From the NCBI RefSeq assembly GCF_004359215.1, contig NC_090610.1:4782485-4827649 (forward strand): a stretch of DNA of 45,165 bases. Reading direction: 5' to 3'. The DNA is from Bremia lactucae (taxonomy: Eukaryota > Oomycota > Peronosporomycetes > Peronosporales > Peronosporaceae). The notes under the pieces are model-generated. The model did no database searches. It had not been told where the DNA came from and saw only the letters and a list, made by a program, of their open reading frames with translations. Made by a program: the position numbers and the translations under genes. Below, piece by piece: positions 41,436-45,165 of this stretch. Each line of letters starts with the position of its first letter. The first letter of the stretch is position 1.

Positions 41436-41988
41436 TGTAACGGGCTTAAGTGCCCTAATGTTACACAGTCCCAGTTAAGCACACTTGGTGTACTTAAGGG
41501 AATGGTCAACTACTAAATAGTATTAATTAGACCCAGCACTCGGGTGTGGTTCACATTTGTGACCAACCCTTTTGTATGTGATGCACATTGGTGCATTCAC
41601 ATTAGAAGGGATGACGCCGAGCGTCATCCATGATGACGGCTAGCGTTATCCGTTACGCGAGGTATCTCGAAAAATACGCTCGCAATACATATTGAGTGTT
41701 ATCTATAGAGATGACATTTTAATTGGTAAAAATAGGTATATATATTTAATACGATTAAATATAAATCAGTCTGAAAACTTCTTCCTCCATGGTAAGTGCG
41801 CACGAGGAGCCGAATTACCGCTCCCGTGACGACACTTAACCAGAGTACTTAGTGTGTTGGGTGAGGTCGCTTACGCGCCCACCACAACTTCCTCACTGCA
41901 CGCAAGAGAAGCAGGATAGCCGCTTCCTCGCTGTGCTAGGGTGTGTGTCTAAGTAGAGCGTGGCCGCATTACGACGTGCCCGCCTACA
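41436..41988 (+). mobile_element. LTR family 1, plus orientation (element F 5' LTR)
   Basis: From TGTAACGGGC (41436) to CCGCCTACA (41988), 553 bp. It aligns along its length with the LTRs at 11436, 17912 and 29585. It is followed two bases later by the primer-binding site and gag leader, so it is the 5' LTR of an element whose body is lost in the gap. Confidence 0.85.
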
Positions 41989-41990
41989 TT

Positions 41991-42007
41991 TGGTAGCACT
42001 TGAAATC
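41991..42007 (+). other. Primer-binding site of element F
   Basis: TGGTAGCACTTGAAATC, the same sequence and distance from the LTR as in copies A and B. Confidence 0.6.
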
Positions 42008-42132
42008 CTTCACACGACCCACATCTCTGCGTGTGTACGTGAGGATGAGCCTCAATATTGATTGGGCTCATTTTTCCTTCACCTCTCCAAACATCATCGG
42101 GAGATGGCAGGGCTTATGGCGCAGGGACTTGG
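42008..42132 (+). pseudogene. Start of gag leader of element F, interrupted
   Basis: Matches the gag leader of copies A and B (CGTGAGGATGAGC, CACCTCTCCAAACATCATCG, GCGCAGGGACTTGG), then is interrupted by an LTR family 2 insertion at 42133. The family 1 text resumes briefly at 42582 before the gap. Confidence 0.65.
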
Positions 42133-42581
42133 TGTAACGGGGTGTATCGTTACATGAAATTAACACTTAAAGGTTGATAATTAATATATTATCTAAAAGG
42201 TAGATAATATTTGGAGGATATTACTTAATGTAGTAATAACCTGAATTCTTATCCATGAATAGGTATAGACCATTATATCTATATTCCGCAGACTAATCAG
42301 CTGTAGAAGTAATCAAAGAGAGTTACAAATAAGATAGATAAGAATTCATTTACATGTTTAGTATTAGGTTATAGTTAAGTCAGCATTTACAAAGATAGAT
42401 TAAGAGACACTTAACTATATTTAATACAGTTTTCATTTTACCCTCTTAAGTCTACTTGTCTTAAGAGAAGTTTTCCTCTGCACGTACAGTATACGTCACC
42501 TAACGTAAGGCACCACTCACAACTGAAGCAGTGCGAAGTGGACTTGTACTGAAACAGTACAAGTCGTAGTGCCCCGTTACA
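42133..42581 (+). mobile_element. LTR family 2, solo and nested
   Basis: Runs from TGTAACGGGG (42133) to CCCCGTTACA (42581), 449 bp. The ends are 10-bp perfect inverted repeats. It is flanked by CTTGG (42128-42132) and CCTGG (42582-42586), an imperfect 5-bp target duplication. Near its right end lies GACTTGTACTG-AAA-CAGTACAAGTC (42541-42565). No internal element is attached. Confidence 0.8.
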
Positions 42582-42605
42582 CCTGGTAGCACTTTGTAGT
42601 CCGTC

Positions 42606-42705
42606 NNNNNNNNNNNNNNNNNNNNNNNNNNNNNNNNNNNNNNNNNNNNNNNNNNNNNNNNNNNNNNNNNNNNNNNNNNNNNNNNNNNNNNNNNNNNNNN
42701 NNNNN
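42606..42705. other. Assembly gap (100 N)
   Basis: Exactly 100 N; the true size is unknown. It separates the interrupted element F from another LTR fragment. Confidence 0.99.
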
Positions 42706-42813
42706 TGTATACTAGAGGGGATGGTCAATTACTAAGTAATGTAATTAGACCTACCACTTGGGTGTGGTTCAAATTGAGACCCTCGTTGTGTATGTGATGC
42801 ACATGGGTGTATT
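42706..42813 (+). mobile_element. LTR family 1 fragment (U3)
   Basis: Matches 41493-41600 in the same orientation (ATGGTCAATTACTAAGTAAT, CACTTGGGTGTGGTTC). It is cut at 42814 by the start of an LTR family 2. Confidence 0.75.
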
Positions 42814-43203
42814 TGTAACGGGGCAGTACACACTCTGCACGTACACTAGTACGTGCAGAGGAAGACTTTTCTTTAAGGTAACTAGCTTAAAGAGGGTTAA
42901 ATGAAAACTGATATAATATAATAAAGTTGCTCTTCTTTCTATCGTTGTAAATACCAACTTAACTGTAAACTTATACTAAACATGCAATTGAAATCTTATC
43001 TTCTCTGTCTCTCACTTTTGTTTACATCTACAGTTGATTAGTCTGCGGGATAAAGAGACATAATGGCCTATACCTATTTATGGATAAGAATGCTGAACAT
43101 TACTATTTAAAGTAATTTCCTCCAAATATTATCTACCTTTTAGATAAAATATTAATTAACAACCTCTAAGTGTTAATTTTATGTGTCGATACACCCCGTT
43201 ACA
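42814..43203 (-). mobile_element. LTR family 2, 3' LTR of element H
   Basis: 390 bp from TGTAACGGGG to CCCCGTTACA. Compared with the solo LTR at 42133 it is inverted. The minus strand just outside its U3 end reads AAAGGGAGATGTGA, a purine tract, so it is the 3' LTR of a minus-strand element whose pol tail is seen at 44350-45165. A perfect hairpin CTCTGCACGTAC-ACTA-GTACGTGCAGAG is at 42833-42860. Confidence 0.75.
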
Positions 43204-43222
43204 TCACATCTCCCTTTAACGA
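43204..43222 (-). other. Polypurine tract of element H
   Basis: On the minus strand CGTTAAAGGGAGATGTGA directly precedes the LTR start. No TGG-type primer-binding site is present on the plus strand here, which supports the minus orientation of the element. Confidence 0.5.
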
Positions 43223-43279
43223 CAATCACTCTGACTGTCATTGGATGCAGTGGTCACTATGTGACCAGTTAATTTAAAA

Positions 43280-45091
43280 ATGATGTTGATTGGTCAGAAC
43301 CATCATTTTCAATTCCATCGCATAAAGAGCAAATTCATGCGGGGTGTTGATAGTGCTGCGCCTTCGGCTGCGGTTCGTGCAGCCGCGGGTGACGCACTGT
43401 TATCTCTTGCGGCAGACGAAACGTCTGCCGTAGTGTCTTCCACTCGCACAACACTAGATGTTGCGAGTGCACGTGGTGATTCACCACGTGAATACGACCC
43501 CTCTTTGGAGGTCGACTACGAATGCGAGTCGGATGAAATGACCGACTCGGGGAGAATAGAACAGTCGCCTGATAGACGTCAGGCTGCTGACTATGAGCCT
43601 TCGAATGAGAGTACTCATTCTGATAGACGAGAAGATAGTCTAATTGGATCCGACGATGAGGATGATCACTCATCGCCCGTTCTATCTCCTATACGGTCAC
43701 CTGCACGTGTTTCTGTGCAAGGTGATGACGACGGCGTAAGCTATCGTAAGAAAGGTTCTTGTGGTACCCCTGCTTCAGTGGGTACCACTCAGGGGAGTGA
43801 AGACAATAAAATGTATCATTTTGCCCCTGAAAAGAAGCCGTGGCTTTTGCCAGAACGGCTAATCAATAGCTTGTCTGGAGAAACTACCCCTCACAATAAA
43901 AATCCTTTATTTATTGCGTCAAAGCTACATGGCCTTGATGCCAGCGCGAAGAAATTTCGCGCTGAGGAAGATTTCTTTCTCGATGCTTTTCTAAAGCATC
44001 GATGGTTCAGTGGCAACAACAAGCGAGATAAAGTCTCGCTTATGCAAGCTTGGAGTGCGTTCATTCGCAATGTTAAAGACATTGGACGCGAAGCTTGGCT
44101 TCAAAAACTTAACGCGAATCGCGTTAAGTTTGAGAAAAGAACTCCAACCGGTGCAAAATATAAGTTGCATCGGTTGTCACGTGAGGCTGGACTTCCATGC
44201 CTCACGTGGGGTGATCCCTGTCCGTGTTGTGTAGACAACTCGAAGAGGGTAAAAGGGGATGTCTATTCCCTTTCTTCGCCCTGGGGAAGGGCTCGCATCT
44301 CTATTGAGGTGCGGGATGCGATTGACGTTTTGCAATCGATCTACATGCGCCAGGGGCGCGAGTTTCCCGATGGGCCTTCTGAACCATCGGATGGGTCTCA
44401 TCATACTGACGGACGAGGCCCTCAACGTCAGCAACCAGCTAGGAACGAGGCTGCCAGCTGTCATGTGAAGGTGGATAACCACGCCAGCGAACAAGATAAC
44501 TCGTTCGCTGCCCCTTCGCATCACGGTGGTTCTGGATACGTTCCACAAGGAAACGTCGATCACCGTGGAAATCTACCAATGGTTGTGGCGAAGGAGGGAA
44601 AATTAGATCCCATCCATGTGTCGGATCTAGAGTCGAAAATCGACAAAATCGATCATTTTCTCTATGATTTGGATGAGGGACTTGACCACGAGCGCGGCGT
44701 CGCTGTTGGAGCAGACGGTGCAGGCCCACCATATCGAGCAGTTGGAAGACCATTCGAAGAGTGCGTACTCCATGTTGGCGAGCGGAAGTATCATGCTGTT
44801 CGCGATGAGCTGTCGTCAGTTCATCGTAGTTTCGAGAATATTCAAAACCGGCATGAGAAATTTCAAGTTCAACATGAGAATCTAGTTCGCGATCACAAGA
44901 ATCTTTTAGGGATTCTTGAAAAGGGTGGTCACATCCGTCCTCGGAAGAATCCGAGTACTGATGGTACCGGCGGAGCCGACCAATTCTATTGTGTACGCAT
45001 TGCCTCTGCGATGCAGTACAGAAAAGGCCCAATGAACTTGGGCAGTAGTTTACTGCTGCCCACACTAGTGACTAAACGCTTAGGTAGGTAA
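43280..45091 (+). CDS. Antisense accessory protein of element H, intact 603-codon ORF
   Basis: Fully open from ATG 43280 (MMLIGQNHHFQF), 76 bp past the LTR; an in-frame Met near 43337 (MRGVDSAAPS) is an alternative start. Residues 20-190 are Ser/Asp/Glu-rich (SLEVDYECESDEMTDSG, SPVLSPIRSP). 190-330 is a compact region (KPWLLPERLINSLSGE, FRAEEDFFLDAFLKHRWFSG, RDKVSLMQAWSAFIRNV, LTWGDPCPCC near 311). 330-440 is low complexity. 445-560 is a coiled coil (LESKIDKIDHFLYDLDEGL, HRSFENIQNRHEKFQVQHEN). No CCHC knuckle, protease or polymerase motif. The last ~245 codons lie opposite the pol tail of the same element. It parallels the broken ORFs at 12074 and 26460 in place and layout. A structural, nucleic-acid or chromatin-binding role is possible but unproven. 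Confidence 0.65.
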   Translation: MMLIGQNHHFQFHRIKSKFMRGVDSAAPSAAVRAAAGDALLSLAADETSAVVSSTRTTLDVASARGDSPREYDPSLEVDYECESDEMTDSGRIEQSPDRRQAADYEPSNESTHSDRREDSLIGSDDEDDHSSPVLSPIRSPARVSVQGDDDGVSYRKKGSCGTPASVGTTQGSEDNKMYHFAPEKKPWLLPERLINSLSGETTPHNKNPLFIASKLHGLDASAKKFRAEEDFFLDAFLKHRWFSGNNKRDKVSLMQAWSAFIRNVKDIGREAWLQKLNANRVKFEKRTPTGAKYKLHRLSREAGLPCLTWGDPCPCCVDNSKRVKGDVYSLSSPWGRARISIEVRDAIDVLQSIYMRQGREFPDGPSEPSDGSHHTDGRGPQRQQPARNEAASCHVKVDNHASEQDNSFAAPSHHGGSGYVPQGNVDHRGNLPMVVAKEGKLDPIHVSDLESKIDKIDHFLYDLDEGLDHERGVAVGADGAGPPYRAVGRPFEECVLHVGERKYHAVRDELSSVHRSFENIQNRHEKFQVQHENLVRDHKNLLGILEKGGHIRPRKNPSTDGTGGADQFYCVRIASAMQYRKGPMNLGSSLLLPTLVTKRLGR

Positions 45092-45165
45092 GTTTACGTA
45101 GAGAGTAGCACTAGATCATTAATTTTAAATGAATGAACATTTGCTCTTCCATGTTTGTCTGCATT
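44350..45165 (-). pseudogene. Integrase tail and chromodomain of element H
   Basis: Minus strand from the right edge: NDLVLLST, TYLPKRLVTSV and KLLPKFIGPF (45140-45000), the integrase C-terminal domain. After a frame change near 45010, GRLRRYHQYSDSSED, then a His/Asp/Arg-rich linker, RENDRFCRFSTLDPTHGWD, and the chromodomain FLVERIQNHRDAKGQRTSY LVRW then GYPPSHDSW at about 44560-44445. An in-frame stop at 44439 is followed in the same frame by VEGLVRQYDETHP, the usual chromodomain tail. Two lesions in 0.8 kb show that this pol is inactive. The rest of the element lies beyond the window. Confidence 0.75.

Noticed and set aside
42133..42581. Interpretation of LTR family 2 as a TIR-type DNA transposon or MITE
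   Set aside because: The 10-bp inverted ends allow it, but the copy at 42814 borders a polypurine tract and a Gypsy pol tail, which fits an LTR better.

Overview
The window looks like oomycete nuclear DNA, most likely a downy mildew or close Phytophthora relative (Peronosporaceae). This is inferred from three things: oomycete-type Ty3/Gypsy elements with chromodomain integrases, compact host genes with 60-80 bp GT-AG introns, and secreted candidate proteins including one with an EER motif and a C-terminal membrane segment. Two 100-base runs of N (29296-29395, 42606-42705) show a scaffolded draft assembly. No tRNA, rRNA or CRISPR was seen.

Layout. 1-6475 is a mosaic of broken Gypsy pieces in alternating orientation: gag-protease (minus), reverse transcriptase-RNase H (plus), RNase H-integrase-chromodomain (minus). 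8462-18435 holds two tandem minus-strand Gypsy copies (here A and B) that share one LTR at 11436-11944. 18982-22694 is a divergent host pair: a protein kinase (minus, two exons) and a two-domain AAA+ ATPase (plus, two exons). 23633-24850 encodes a secreted KDD-repeat protein. 25969-30142 is a third Gypsy copy (C) plus nested LTR fragments around a gap. 31678-34199 is a second secreted low-complexity gene, frame-disrupted, with 90-bp and about 587-bp repeats. 34788-35147 is a small effector-like secreted protein. 35298-37325 is a DEAD-box helicase with a GUCT domain, divergent from a CBM20-TPS-TPP trehalose-phosphate fusion protein (37552-41034). 41436-45165 is nested LTR elements with a 603-codon intact ORF.

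The most interesting pattern: in four Gypsy elements of at least three subfamilies, the strand opposite the 3' end of pol (integrase tail plus chromodomain) carries an ORF that starts near the 3' LTR, is Ser/Asp/Glu-rich at its N terminus, has a coiled-coil C terminus, and ends opposite the integrase tail. In the three copies where I compared frames, the codon phase against pol is the same. In the copy at 43280-45091 the antisense ORF is fully open while the pol frame opposite it is broken. This suggests an ambisense accessory gene, partly overprinted on pol, which I do not know to be described for oomycete retrotransposons.

Host genes look housekeeping (helicase, kinase, AAA+ ATPase, trehalose metabolism), interspersed with secreted, possibly host-directed proteins and repeat-rich islands. 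This is the gene-sparse, repeat-rich arrangement typical of these pathogens.
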